Shown: positions 6,917-15,144 of the stretch, in pieces
Layout of the letters: each line of letters starts with the position of its first letter
Position numbering within the stretch: the first letter of the stretch is position 1
Assembly: GCA_964436815.1 (NCBI GenBank)
Contig: CAYTER010000023.1
Coordinates: 1-33,165 of the forward strand
DNA from: UBA993 sp964436815
Lineage (GTDB): Bacteria > Bacillota > Dethiobacteria > DTU022
Direction of reading: 5' to 3'
Length of the DNA: 33,165 bases
The notes under the pieces: generated by a model
What the model was told of the DNA's origin: nothing
What the model saw: only the letters and a program-made list of their open reading frames with translations
Databases searched by the model: none
Translations under genes and position numbers: made by a program

Positions 6917-7312
6917 TTAACCGAGTGATACTTTTTCGGAGTTGTCCCACAGTCCGTGGATATTACAATAACTCAGCGCAACCAGCTCGCCGGCTTTTTC
7001 TACCGTTACTGTGGCAGTTACTTTCGGTTCGCACTTGGCGCTGCCTGCATTTGCTCCTTCAACTGATTCGCCGTGGGCTTCAAAATTAAAAGTACCCATG
7101 TGAATTATAAATTTTTCACCTTCCGGCTTAAAATAAAGTTGAATATAACGAATATGGTGCTCCGTTGTATGAGGATGGGCGATTTCAGCTCCCACGCTCA
7201 ATTGAACCTGAAAGGGTTCACCTTTTTTAACCGGGCCTTTAACTTCGATCACCGGTACATGTTTTTCCGCTTTCCAGTCGGCGGATTGAATATGACCTCC
7301 AATAGCGCTCAC
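6917..7312 (-). CDS. Superoxide reductase, class II (neelaredoxin type)
   Basis: The enzyme reduces superoxide to hydrogen peroxide in the cytoplasm of anaerobes without making oxygen. The 131-residue length and the lack of an N-terminal CxxC desulforedoxin domain indicate the one-iron class. The iron ligands are visible: EKH (16-18), HPH..EHH (46-53) and CNIH (Cys116, His119). The start is GTG at 7312, 8 nt after a perfect AGGAGG (7321-7326). It is divergent from the zinc-ribbon winged-helix gene at 7475. The PerR-like regulator two genes away is a natural candidate for its control. Confidence 0.95.
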   Translation of the reverse strand: MSAIGGHIQSADWKAEKHVPVIEVKGPVKKGEPFQVQLSVGAEIAHPHTTEHHIRYIQLYFKPEGEKFIIHMGTFNFEAHGESVEGANAGSAKCEPKVTATVTVEKAGELVALSYCNIHGLWDNSEKVSLG

Positions 7313-7434
7313 TAAATATACCTCCTCTACTAATTAGAAACTCATGTGAGATAATTAATTCGGCAGAAGTCGGTTACATCCTTTTTTTGCCCGAAGATTA
7401 TTCAGGTAAATCGTAACGGTTACTGCAAATCCCG

Positions 7435-7443
7435 TGCTATAAT
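7435..7443 (+). promoter_or_regulatory. Extended -10 promoter with a nearby palindrome
   Basis: TGCTATAAT is an extended -10 element with a perfect TATAAT (7438-7443); no good -35 is visible. The palindrome GTAACGGTTAC (7413-7423) covers the -35 position and shares TAACGGT with the fur operator at 5991-6011. Confidence 0.6.
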
Positions 7444-7474
7444 CAGTAATAGTAAAAATAAAAGGAGAATATTG

Positions 7475-7852
7475 ATGGATTTGAAATGCGCGAGATGCGG
7501 CGAAACGCTTACTAAAGAAGATGTCTATCAGCACCGGGGTCAGGAACTGTGTGAGGATTGTTACATGGGTGCGATGCAGGCGCCAAAAACATGTGATGTA
7601 GCGGCTACGCATCTGGCTACCAAACATCGGCAGGCAGCAGGTCAAACAGGGACTGAGGGATTGCTTGAGATTCAGAAAAAAATATATGAACTGATTAAGA
7701 AAGAAGGTCGTGTCAGCCGCACCCAGGTGATGAAGAAGTTAGGTTTACCGGAATGGGAATTGGATAAACAGATTGCCGTTTTAAGACACTGCGAACTGGT
7801 TAAAGGACGTAAAGATCCGGATGGGGTATTCCTGGTTCTGTTTGACCAGTAA
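7475..7852 (+). CDS. Zinc-ribbon plus winged-helix protein, function unknown
   Basis: The 125-residue protein has an N-terminal CARC...CEDC zinc-binding module (Cys5, 8, 26, 29) that resembles half of a LIM domain, a linker at 35-60, and a C-terminal winged-helix-like region (LLEIQKKIYELIKKEGRVSRTQVMKKLGLPEWELDKQ split over about 63-100) ending in a short strand. It may be a small DNA- or RNA-binding regulator. The ATG at 7475 is chosen over TTG at 7472 because AAAGGAG is then 7 nt away. It converges on the MFS gene (18-bp gap) and diverges from superoxide reductase. Confidence 0.75.
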   Translation: MDLKCARCGETLTKEDVYQHRGQELCEDCYMGAMQAPKTCDVAATHLATKHRQAAGQTGTEGLLEIQKKIYELIKKEGRVSRTQVMKKLGLPEWELDKQIAVLRHCELVKGRKDPDGVFLVLFDQ

Positions 7853-7870
7853 ATATCGCCAGGTGCAAAA

Positions 7871-9043
7871 TTATTGACCGCCATAGGACTTTGCCAGACG
7901 GCTAAGAGGTACTACAGCCAGGATTGCGATCAACCCCATAGTTGCAAAGGCGCTACCGATTCCCGGTCCCTGTGCCGCCAGACCAAAGATAAAGGCTCCG
8001 GTTGCGAAACTGATATCAATCGTGTTTTCCTGGATACTAACTGTTGTTGCCCTTAATCCAGGTTTAGCCAGGTCGAGGAGCCAGGCGGAAAGAACCAGTG
8101 AACTGCCCTGACTGCCTAAGCCAAGTATTATAGCGCTAATGACCAGCAAATTCGGTTTTATAGGTACAAAAGCAAAGATAATTGCTCCGGCGCCGAGTAC
8201 CGCTAACATCGGCCAGGCTATGCGGGAGCGTTCGAACCGATCAGAGATTGCTCCGGCAGAAAGTGCCCCCACCATCCCGGTTGCTCCGAAAATTATAAAG
8301 AAATGGGCTGCAGTTGTCCCATTGTCAGGGTCTGCTAAGTGTAATGCCGAAAAAGAAACTATTGCACTGTAGACTATGGCCAGTAAGGCTATGCTGCCGA
8401 GTATGGGATAAAGAGTTTTCACTTTTAGGGCTTCCCTGGTATTGCTGATGCTGCTGGCGGGATGCGGTGCATCTGCCGGTTTATCCTTCGTCTTCACTGC
8501 TGCAAACAGCAGCAGTGAAAGGGATCCGATAATAGCGCTAACGGCAAACCAACTGTTGTAACCGGAATTATCAATCAGGAACAAGGCAGTAGCCGGACCG
8601 GCCAGCAAACCAAGATTGAAAAAGATTCTTAAACCTCCAAGGTAAGTACCCAGCCTGTTAGCCGGAGCAAGTTCGGCCAGAATAGTTGATATGCCCGGCA
8701 TAAAGACAGCCACCCCGATTGCCTGATAGACCCGGGCTGCAAGCAGCAGCCAGTAAGAGGAACCAAGCATGACGATCAGGGGTGTGGTCGCAAAGGCAAA
8801 TGCGCCGATTAACATCAGTGGTTTTGCTCCTTTGTGATCCATGACTGGCCCAAGGATCAGTCTGAAAACTACGGCAGAAAGGCTGAAAACAGTGTTTTGA
8901 AGGCCTGATTGAAATGGTGAGCCGCCGATCTCAATACTATAAGCCGGAAAAGTTGCAATTACTGCAAAAAGATTGGTCATGAAAAAGAAAACAGATCCGT
9001 AAAATAAGGCCCAGTTTTTCCAGTTGTTCTGTCCATTTTGCAT
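7871..9043 (-). CDS. MFS transporter, 12-helix type
   Basis: This 390-residue integral membrane protein has about 12 predicted helices in two halves separated by a hydrophilic loop near residues 185-205 (KTKDKPADAPHPASS). After helix 2 the sequence GPVMDHKGAKPLM matches MFS motif A, repeated weakly as AGAISDRFERSR in the second half. The substrate cannot be read from the sequence. It follows the DUF3786 gene on the same strand after 47 bp and may share its transcript; the ribosome site directly before the ATG is poor. Confidence 0.88.
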   Translation of the reverse strand: MQNGQNNWKNWALFYGSVFFFMTNLFAVIATFPAYSIEIGGSPFQSGLQNTVFSLSAVVFRLILGPVMDHKGAKPLMLIGAFAFATTPLIVMLGSSYWLLLAARVYQAIGVAVFMPGISTILAELAPANRLGTYLGGLRIFFNLGLLAGPATALFLIDNSGYNSWFAVSAIIGSLSLLLFAAVKTKDKPADAPHPASSISNTREALKVKTLYPILGSIALLAIVYSAIVSFSALHLADPDNGTTAAHFFIIFGATGMVGALSAGAISDRFERSRIAWPMLAVLGAGAIIFAFVPIKPNLLVISAIILGLGSQGSSLVLSAWLLDLAKPGLRATTVSIQENTIDISFATGAFIFGLAAQGPGIGSAFATMGLIAILAVVPLSRLAKSYGGQ

Positions 9044-9090
9044 TTGCAGTGTTGCCAGGATTATTTCCTCCCCGATTGTTCCGAAACCAG

Positions 9091-9768
9091 CTATTTCTTA
9101 GGTTTGAGGCGATCAGCTAATTTTTTCCCTTCGATGGCCGCAACATCTGCCGCACTATAATGGTTGGCGGCCGCATCAAAGAGCATAGTAGCCCATGCTT
9201 TCTTTGTGTCCTGAGGGAGGCGGTAGCAGAGGCAAATTGGCAGGCGCGGCAGGATCCGCCATTCAAAGGCCAGATCGCCCATACCGCTGATCTCCCAACC
9301 GCCATTGAACCGGCAGTGGCTTCTCAGGCCTTCCAGATCATTTTCCCAGGCTGCAGCAAGTTCATCGCCACTATAACCCTGGAAGGCTTGCTGGTAGAAT
9401 AAACCGCCAATTTCACTTAAGTTGACCCAGCGCCCCGTTAGCGGGTGGCCGTCTGCCCGATTAAGGTAGTGCAGCCACAGGGCTGTTGTCTGCAGTGATG
9501 CAGGTTTTTCTTTATCATCAGTGATAAGCAAGTCAGGCCAGCTGATCCGGTGATTTACATCCAGATATTCCCCGGAGAGTAAGAGAGAGCCCCTTTTACT
9601 TTCGCTGATACTGAGCGCGGCAGCGCCGGCAAGCTGGTATGGATCCCTTCGTTGGATTTCCAGCCGGTATTCTGCGCATCTTTCCAGCAGGGCTTTTTTG
9701 CGAAGCCTTTCATTTAATTGCGGATTTAGTAAAAGATTATGATCTTTATTCTCGTCTCTACCGGACAT
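9091..9768 (-). CDS. DUF3786 protein
   Basis: The 225-residue soluble protein matches DUF3786 by its conserved stretches: YLNRADGHPLTGRWVNLSE, FYQQAFQGYSGDELA, a LPRLPICLCY core and LFDAAANHYSAADVA. DUF3786 proteins occur in anaerobes, often near corrinoid or methyl-transfer genes, and have no settled function. No signal peptide or membrane segment is seen. Its promoter overlaps, on the opposite strand, that of dapB. Upstream of the MFS gene on the same strand. Confidence 0.8.
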   Translation of the reverse strand: MSGRDENKDHNLLLNPQLNERLRKKALLERCAEYRLEIQRRDPYQLAGAAALSISESKRGSLLLSGEYLDVNHRISWPDLLITDDKEKPASLQTTALWLHYLNRADGHPLTGRWVNLSEIGGLFYQQAFQGYSGDELAAAWENDLEGLRSHCRFNGGWEISGMGDLAFEWRILPRLPICLCYRLPQDTKKAWATMLFDAAANHYSAADVAAIEGKKLADRLKPKK

Positions 9769-9786
9769 CTGCTCACCTGTCTTAAT

Positions 9787-9828
9787 TTGACTGCGGCAAT
9801 TATAACGATTTTATAAGGGTGGAGTCAA
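9787..9828. promoter_or_regulatory. Overlapping face-to-face promoters (DUF3786 minus, dapB plus)
   Basis: Plus strand: TTGACT (9787-9792), 18 bp, TTATAA (9811-9816). Minus strand: TTGACT (9828-9823), 18 bp, TATAAT (9804-9799). Both hexamer pairs lie within the same 42 bp, so the two polymerases cannot bind together. Confidence 0.68.
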
Positions 9829-9842
9829 CTTCTTAAATCAGT

Positions 9843-9921
9843 GGAGCCTTGATTGCTCCCAAAAGAGGAACCTCCTGAAAAGTGCAGAATTAGTAGATAT
9901 TTTATGCAAAAAAATTCTACT
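9843..9921 (+). promoter_or_regulatory. Leader hairpins upstream of the lysine operon
   Basis: The dapB leader (about 145 nt from the predicted start of transcription) can form GGAGC/GCTCC (9843-9859) and a longer AT-rich hairpin AGTAGA...TCTACT (9892-9921). Neither is followed by a T run, and the L-box lysine riboswitch core was not recognised, so control by this leader is only a possibility. Confidence 0.35.
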
Positions 9922-9969
9922 CCCCCGGAAATTGGCACTGGCAAATACTGAAGAAGGAGCTGATCTAAA

Positions 9970-10725
9970 GTGCAGATTGGGATAGTAGGCTATGGAAGAA
10001 TGGGTAAGTTAATCCGGCAAAAAGCTTTGGAAAAAGGCCACCAGGTGGCAGCGGTCATTGATCCGTTCAGTGATGCGGAAGAGATAACTGCCCGTAAAAT
10101 AAGTTCCTCCTGTCTTCCGCTTGATGTTATAATAGATTTCACCAATCCGGAAGCGCTGATCGACAATGTAACACGCTACGGTTCTCTACAGGTTCCGGCA
10201 GTAATCGGTACTACCGGTTGGTATGATCACTTGAGTGAAGTGGCAACTATAGTCAATCAGGCCGGTACAGGCTTGATCTGGTCGGGAAACTTTTCCCTGG
10301 GAGTAAATATCTATTTTCAGCTGATCAAAACGGCTGCTGTCCTGATGGAACGTTTTGATCAGTATGACATCCTGGTCAATGAAACCCACCACCGCTTTAA
10401 AAAAGACAGCCCATCAGGTACTGCTGAAATGATCGGGGTTATTTTACTTGATACTTTAAGCCGCAAGAATAAAATTGTAACCGGCAATCCCGGCCGGCCG
10501 CTTGCCGAAAATGAGCTCCATCTTTCATCTTCACGGGGAGGGGCAATTTTAGGCACTCACCGGGTGCTTTTCGACAGCGAGGTCGATACGATTACTATCG
10601 AGCATACAGCGCATAACCGGTCCGGCTTTGCTGAAGGAGCCCTGCTTGCCGCGGAGTGGATAGTTGGTAAAAAAGGCCTTTATAACATTGATGATCTGAT
10701 GCGGGCAGTGATTGGAGGAGATTAA
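9970..10725 (+). CDS. dapB: 4-hydroxy-tetrahydrodipicolinate reductase
   Basis: The enzyme reduces 4-hydroxy-tetrahydrodipicolinate to tetrahydrodipicolinate with NAD(P)H, the second committed step of lysine and diaminopimelate synthesis. The nucleotide-binding motif GIVGYGRMG is at 4-12. The catalytic region NETHHRFKKDSPSGTA (138-152) has His140/His141 and Lys145, and GTTGW is at 80-84. At 251 residues it has normal length. The start is GTG, with AAGGAG 10 nt upstream. It is the first gene of dapB-dapA-dapL-lysA; dapA begins one base after its stop, with its ribosome site inside the end of dapB. Confidence 0.96.
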   Translation: MQIGIVGYGRMGKLIRQKALEKGHQVAAVIDPFSDAEEITARKISSSCLPLDVIIDFTNPEALIDNVTRYGSLQVPAVIGTTGWYDHLSEVATIVNQAGTGLIWSGNFSLGVNIYFQLIKTAAVLMERFDQYDILVNETHHRFKKDSPSGTAEMIGVILLDTLSRKNKIVTGNPGRPLAENELHLSSSRGGAILGTHRVLFDSEVDTITIEHTAHNRSGFAEGALLAAEWIVGKKGLYNIDDLMRAVIGGD

Positions 10726-10726
10726 A

Positions 10727-11653
10727 ATGAGGGATATTAATCAGATATTCAGGGGGGTCCATACCGCCCTGATTACGCCGTTTACATCGACAGGTGCTAT
10801 CGATATTGGCGCATTTAAACGGCTGGTGGAATACCAGATCGAATCAGGGATTGACGGCCTGGTGCCCTGCGGGACCACCGGTGAAAGTTCAACCCTGACT
10901 CATGACGAGCACGACCGGGTGATTGCCCTGACTGTTGAATATGCTGCCGGGAGGGTCCCGGTAATTGCCGGAACCGGGAGCAATGCTACCAGTGAAGCAA
11001 TACAGCTATCGCAGCATGCCGAGCAGTCGGGGGTTGATGCTGTCCTGCTGGTTAACCCCTACTATGTGAAGCCAACCCAAAAAGGGCTCTACCTGCATTT
11101 TAAAGCGGTGGCCGAGTCAGTTTCCATTCCCTGTATTGTCTATAATATTCAGGGTCGGACCGGGGTTAACCTGGAAAACGATACCCTGCTGCGTTTGATG
11201 AATGAACATGCCAATATTGTCGGGGTCAAGGAGGCATCCGGCAGCCTTGAGCAGATGAAAAACCTGATCGGGCTGCGGAGAGAGCAGTTTGTCGTTCTCT
11301 GTGGCGACGATAATATGACCGTTGATCTGATCGAAGCGGGGGGAAACGGGGTAGTATCAGTTGCCGCAAACCTGATCCCGCTTCAGATGAAAGAGATGGT
11401 GCACAGCGCCCTGGACGGAAACCTCTCCCGGGCGAGGCAAATCGAAGATCAGCTGATGCCTTTCTTCAAGGCCTGTTTTATCGAAACCAACCCCATACCG
11501 ATAAAAACGGCGATGGCTATGAAGAAGTGGTGCCAGGAAGAATTTCGTCTGCCTATGTGTTCCCTATCCCGTGATGAGCACTACGCTATCATCCGCCAGG
11601 CGATGGAACTTTTAGATATCCCCGAGGCGGGGATCCGCCGGGTAAACATTTAA
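10727..11653 (+). CDS. dapA: 4-hydroxy-tetrahydrodipicolinate synthase
   Basis: This TIM-barrel aldolase condenses pyruvate with aspartate semialdehyde. The Schiff-base lysine is Lys168 in VGVKEASGS; Tyr139 and Arg144 are in YNIQGRTG, where the usual proline of YNVPGRTG is glutamine; the PCGTTGES motif (47-54) supplies the active-site threonines. The ATG at 10727 (308 residues) is chosen over the upstream TTG at 10712 because GGAGGA ends 7 nt before the ATG. Pathway: it acts before DapB despite being second in the operon. Confidence 0.97.
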   Translation: MRDINQIFRGVHTALITPFTSTGAIDIGAFKRLVEYQIESGIDGLVPCGTTGESSTLTHDEHDRVIALTVEYAAGRVPVIAGTGSNATSEAIQLSQHAEQSGVDAVLLVNPYYVKPTQKGLYLHFKAVAESVSIPCIVYNIQGRTGVNLENDTLLRLMNEHANIVGVKEASGSLEQMKNLIGLRREQFVVLCGDDNMTVDLIEAGGNGVVSVAANLIPLQMKEMVHSALDGNLSRARQIEDQLMPFFKACFIETNPIPIKTAMAMKKWCQEEFRLPMCSLSRDEHYAIIRQAMELLDIPEAGIRRVNI

Positions 11654-11670
11654 GGAAAAGGATTTCGCTT

Positions 11671-12900
11671 ATGGCCAAGATTAATAACAATTACCGCAAA
11701 CTGAGTGCCGGCTATCTTTTCCCGGAAATCAGCCGCAGGGTGGCAAAGTTTCAGCAGGAAAACCCACAGGCTATAATCTACCGGTTAGGAATCGGCAATA
11801 CTACAGAACCGCTAACACCGGTTGTGATCGAAGGCTTAAAATACGGGGTTGAAAGACTTTCCTCCCCCGAGACCTACAGCGGTTACGGCGATGAGCAGGG
11901 CGACCTGAATTTGCGCGAAGCTTTAGCCCAACTATACCGGCAAAGGGAAGTCAGTCTTAGTGTTGATGAAATCTTCATCAGTGACGGCGCAAAACCTGAT
12001 TCTGGTAATATCCAGTCGATCTTCGGGCTTGATAACCTGATCGCCTTTCAGGATCCGGCTTACCCGGTTTATGTCGACTCAAATGTCATAGCCGGCCGTT
12101 CAGGCGGTTACAATCATAAAACAGGCTCTTACGCCGGTTTTGTCTATATGGACTGTAATGCGTGGAACGGTTTCATTCCGGATCCGCCTGCAGAAAAAGT
12201 TGATCTAATTTACCTTTGCAGCCCGAACAACCCAACGGGTGCGGTGGCTACCATCAGCGAGCTGCAAAAGTTTGTCGACTATGCCAGGGATAACAGGGCG
12301 GTTATAATTTTTGATGCCGCCTATTCTGAATTTATCACCGATCCGGCTTTACCCCGTTCGATCTACGAAGTGGAGGGCGCATATGAGTGCGCTGTTGAAA
12401 TTAACAGTTTCTCCAAATCGGCCGGTTTCACCGGGGTTCGGCTCGGTTGGGCAGTTGTTCCGCATGCCCTGGTCGCCGAGGATAGTGAACCGGGCGATAT
12501 AAACCGGCTCTGGCTGCGCCGTCAAACAACATTTTTTAATGGAGCATCCAACGTTGCCCAGCGGGGTGGGCTGGCTGTGCTTTCAGCTCAGGGGCGGAAA
12601 GAATGCAGCGCCGTGATTGATTATTACATGGAAAACGCCCGGATAATCCGCGAAGGGCTGCAAGATATCGGGTTGACCATATACGGCGGGGTTAATGCCC
12701 CGTACCTTTGGCTAAAAACGCCGGAGAGCCTGACTTCCTGGGAGTTTTTTGACAAACTTCTAACCGAAACACAGGTGGTCGGGACACCCGGCTCAGGGTT
12801 CGGACCTGCCGGCGAAGGTTATTTCCGCCTGAGCGCTTTTGGCCACCATCACGATATTGAGGCTGCGGTAGATCAGATCAAAAATAAGCTGAGGTTATAA
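11671..12900 (+). CDS. dapL: LL-diaminopimelate aminotransferase
   Basis: This fold-type I PLP enzyme converts tetrahydrodipicolinate directly to LL-diaminopimelate with glutamate as amino donor, skipping the acylated intermediates. The PLP lysine is Lys249 in NSFSKSAGF; SPNNPTG (184-190), the DAAYSEF segment (215-221) and GYGDEQGD (71-78) are typical of the family. At 409 residues it has the usual DapL length. It lies 17 bp after dapA in the lysine operon. The epimerase DapF, required to make the meso form, is not in this window. Confidence 0.96.
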   Translation: MAKINNNYRKLSAGYLFPEISRRVAKFQQENPQAIIYRLGIGNTTEPLTPVVIEGLKYGVERLSSPETYSGYGDEQGDLNLREALAQLYRQREVSLSVDEIFISDGAKPDSGNIQSIFGLDNLIAFQDPAYPVYVDSNVIAGRSGGYNHKTGSYAGFVYMDCNAWNGFIPDPPAEKVDLIYLCSPNNPTGAVATISELQKFVDYARDNRAVIIFDAAYSEFITDPALPRSIYEVEGAYECAVEINSFSKSAGFTGVRLGWAVVPHALVAEDSEPGDINRLWLRRQTTFFNGASNVAQRGGLAVLSAQGRKECSAVIDYYMENARIIREGLQDIGLTIYGGVNAPYLWLKTPESLTSWEFFDKLLTETQVVGTPGSGFGPAGEGYFRLSAFGHHHDIEAAVDQIKNKLRL

Positions 12901-12995
12901 AGTTGTGAAATCCTCTGTGAAATCCTATCCCCGGTGCAACCGGTTAAGAAAGTTTGATATCAATACACCTGCGTACTGGAGGTTTCTGCTGACTG

Positions 12996-14258
12996 ATGAA
13001 TGAAAAAAGGGTGCCCCTTGACCGTGAAGACTTGGAAAAGACAGCGGCAAAATATCCGACCCCTTTTCATCTCTACGATGAAAAGGCAATCCGTGAAAAT
13101 GCCCGTAATTTTTATCGGACTTTTTCCTGGGTGAAGGGATTTAAGAATCACTATGCAGTCAAAGCTTGTCCCAACCCGACAATTTTAGCAATCCTGCTGG
13201 AAGAAAATATGGGTGTGGATTGCAGTTCCCTGCCGGAACTGCTTCTTTCTGAAAAGGTCGGCTTTCGCGGCGAAGAGATTGTCCTGACCTCCAATGACAC
13301 CCCGGCGGAAGAGTTTATCGAAGCTGCCCGTTTAGGAGCGGTAATTAACTTGGACGATATCGGTCATATCGACCTTTTGGAAAAGAGTGTGGGCATACCC
13401 GAAATGGTCTCTTTTCGCTATAATCCCGGAGATGCCCGGACCGGGAATGTGCTGATCGGTTTACCCCACGAAGCAAAATATGGTATTACCAGGGATCAGG
13501 TTGTTTCCGCTTACCGGACCATGAAGGCTAAAGGGGTTAAACGCTTTGGCCTGCATACGATGGTTGCTTCCAATGAACTGGAAAACAGTTACTTTGTAGA
13601 AACGGCGCGCATGCTCTTCGAGCTGGCGGTTAAAATAAAGGATGAAAGTGGAGTGCGGATCGAACTGATTAATATGGGCGGTGGGATCGGCATCCCTTAT
13701 CGGCCGGATGAAGAGCCGGTTAATCTCGAACTGATTTCCAAGGGCATGCGGGAACTTTACAGCCAGCTGATTATCCCTGCCGGGCTGGACCCCTTACGCA
13801 TCGTCTTTGAATGCGGACGGCTGGTTACCGGACCCTATGGCTACCTGGTCAGCAGGGTGCGCCATGTGGCCCGAAAATATAAAAATTATGTCGGCCTTGA
13901 TTCATGCATGGCCAACCTGATGCGTCCGGGCATCTATGGCGCATATCATCACATCAGCGTTCCCGGCAAAGAGGATGCGCCTGCCGATCAGCTTTATGAC
14001 GTAACCGGATCACTTTGCGAAAACAGCGATAAGTTCGCCATTGATCGCCGGCTGCCCCTGATTGAGCCGGGTGATCTGGTGGTAATCCATGATACGGGAG
14101 CTCATGGCTATTCCATGGGTTTTAACTATAATGCCAAGTTAAAATCAGCGGAACTGTTGTTGACCAAAGAAGGTAAAATCAAGCTAATCCGCCGGGCTGA
14201 AACGATTGATGATTACTTTGCAACCATGCGCTTCCCTGGCGCACCTGTTGAGGTATAA
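12996..14258 (+). CDS. lysA: Diaminopimelate decarboxylase, divergent subfamily
   Basis: This fold-type III PLP decarboxylase would make lysine from meso-diaminopimelate. PLP-binding Lys56 is in HYAVKAC; the glycine-rich GGGIGIPYRP lies at 228-237; Cys341 in SLCENSDKFA corresponds to the CESGD cysteine; the end of the active site reads GAHGYSMGFNYN. Two positions differ from E. coli LysA: the HxGS motif reads GLHTMVAS (185-192) and EPGR reads ECGR (272-275). The operon position supports the lysine role, but the subfamily is distinct and a related substrate is possible. The ribosome site (TGGAGG) is 13 nt from the ATG, longer than usual. 95 bp separate it from dapL. Confidence 0.86.
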   Translation: MNEKRVPLDREDLEKTAAKYPTPFHLYDEKAIRENARNFYRTFSWVKGFKNHYAVKACPNPTILAILLEENMGVDCSSLPELLLSEKVGFRGEEIVLTSNDTPAEEFIEAARLGAVINLDDIGHIDLLEKSVGIPEMVSFRYNPGDARTGNVLIGLPHEAKYGITRDQVVSAYRTMKAKGVKRFGLHTMVASNELENSYFVETARMLFELAVKIKDESGVRIELINMGGGIGIPYRPDEEPVNLELISKGMRELYSQLIIPAGLDPLRIVFECGRLVTGPYGYLVSRVRHVARKYKNYVGLDSCMANLMRPGIYGAYHHISVPGKEDAPADQLYDVTGSLCENSDKFAIDRRLPLIEPGDLVVIHDTGAHGYSMGFNYNAKLKSAELLLTKEGKIKLIRRAETIDDYFATMRFPGAPVEV

Positions 14259-14292
14259 TTAAAGCGAGTAGCAGTATAAAAGGAGTGAGAAC

Positions 14293-15060
14293 ATGATGAT
14301 TCGTAGCGATGTCAGAGCTTATGTCAATATCGGCGCTTTGGTTCTGGTTCTGCTTTTTAATTTTCTTTCCAACGCCATCCCTTTTAATGGCCTGACCCAG
14401 GGAGATTTATCTGAACTTTATCCGGTTCTGATTACTCCCGCCACTTATGTTTTTTCGATCTGGGGTTTAATCTACCTGGGGCTAATTGCTTTTATTATCT
14501 ATCAGGCCATCCCTGCCTTCCGGGAAAACCCCCTGGTTAAGGCAGTAGGAGTTCTTTTTGCGGTCAGTTCGTTATTTAATATTCTGTGGCTCTTTGCCTG
14601 GCACTACCAGAAGATTGGCTGGTCGATGATCGTCATGCTGCTGCTTTTAGCGACGCTCATTGCCATTTATTTGAGAATTGGCGCAGTTACTGCCGAGAAA
14701 ACAATTTATGATCGGATTATTGTCAAATACCCCTTCAGCCTTTACCTTGGCTGGATAACCGCGGCAACGATTGTTAATTTTAATGCCTGGTTATTTAGTA
14801 TTGGCTGGCTGGGAACAGGTACCGGCGCGGTGATCTTCACCATTCTGATGATCATCATTGCCGTGCTCGTTGCCCTGGCCGTCTTCTACCTGAGGCAGGA
14901 TTATATCTATGCCGCTGTTTTTGTCTGGGCTTTAATTGGTATCGGGGTGCGGCACACAGCCGGACCGGTCGTGCTCACTGTGTTTGCCTGGCTGGCGGCA
15001 GCAGCGATTCTCTTTTTTCTCGGCTGGATCGTTGCCCGCAAGAAGGGGCTGGTTTCCTGA
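14293..15060 (+). CDS. TspO/MBR-related tryptophan-rich membrane protein
   Basis: The 255-residue membrane protein has about seven hydrophobic segments. Its N-terminal half carries NFLSNAIPFNG, YPVLITPATYVFSIWGLIYL and FNILWLFAWHY, the pattern of the TspO-like proteins that are longer than the five-helix TspO. The IWGLIYLGL and WLFAWHY tryptophans are aromatic residues typical of the family. TspO proteins bind porphyrins and stress ligands; a role here is not known. The ATG follows AGGAG at 7 nt. It lies about 35 bp after lysA and ends at a strong terminator, so it may be the last gene of the lysine transcript. Confidence 0.8.
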   Translation: MMIRSDVRAYVNIGALVLVLLFNFLSNAIPFNGLTQGDLSELYPVLITPATYVFSIWGLIYLGLIAFIIYQAIPAFRENPLVKAVGVLFAVSSLFNILWLFAWHYQKIGWSMIVMLLLLATLIAIYLRIGAVTAEKTIYDRIIVKYPFSLYLGWITAATIVNFNAWLFSIGWLGTGTGAVIFTILMIIIAVLVALAVFYLRQDYIYAAVFVWALIGIGVRHTAGPVVLTVFAWLAAAAILFFLGWIVARKKGLVS

Positions 15061-15070
15061 CTTTTGCTGA

Positions 15071-15117
15071 AAAAAAGGGAGAAATCACCATTAGCAGTTG
15101 GTGGCTTCTCCCTTTTA
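15071..15117. terminator. Strong bidirectional terminator
   Basis: AAAGGGAGAA...CACC / GGTG...TTCTCCCTTTT forms a long stem with short internal bulge; on the minus strand it ends with seven T. It separates the TspO-like gene from the convergent DUF937 gene. Confidence 0.9.
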
Positions 15118-15144
15118 ATATTTACCCTAATTACAGCTTGATCA

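Noticed and set aside
9829..9969. Lysine riboswitch (L-box) or T-box ahead of dapB
   Set aside because: Neither the L-box core nor a T-box sequence was recognised, and no terminator follows the hairpins.
10712..10726. TTG start for dapA
   Set aside because: The ATG at 10727 has the ribosome site at proper spacing; the TTG lies inside the ribosome site region and dapB.
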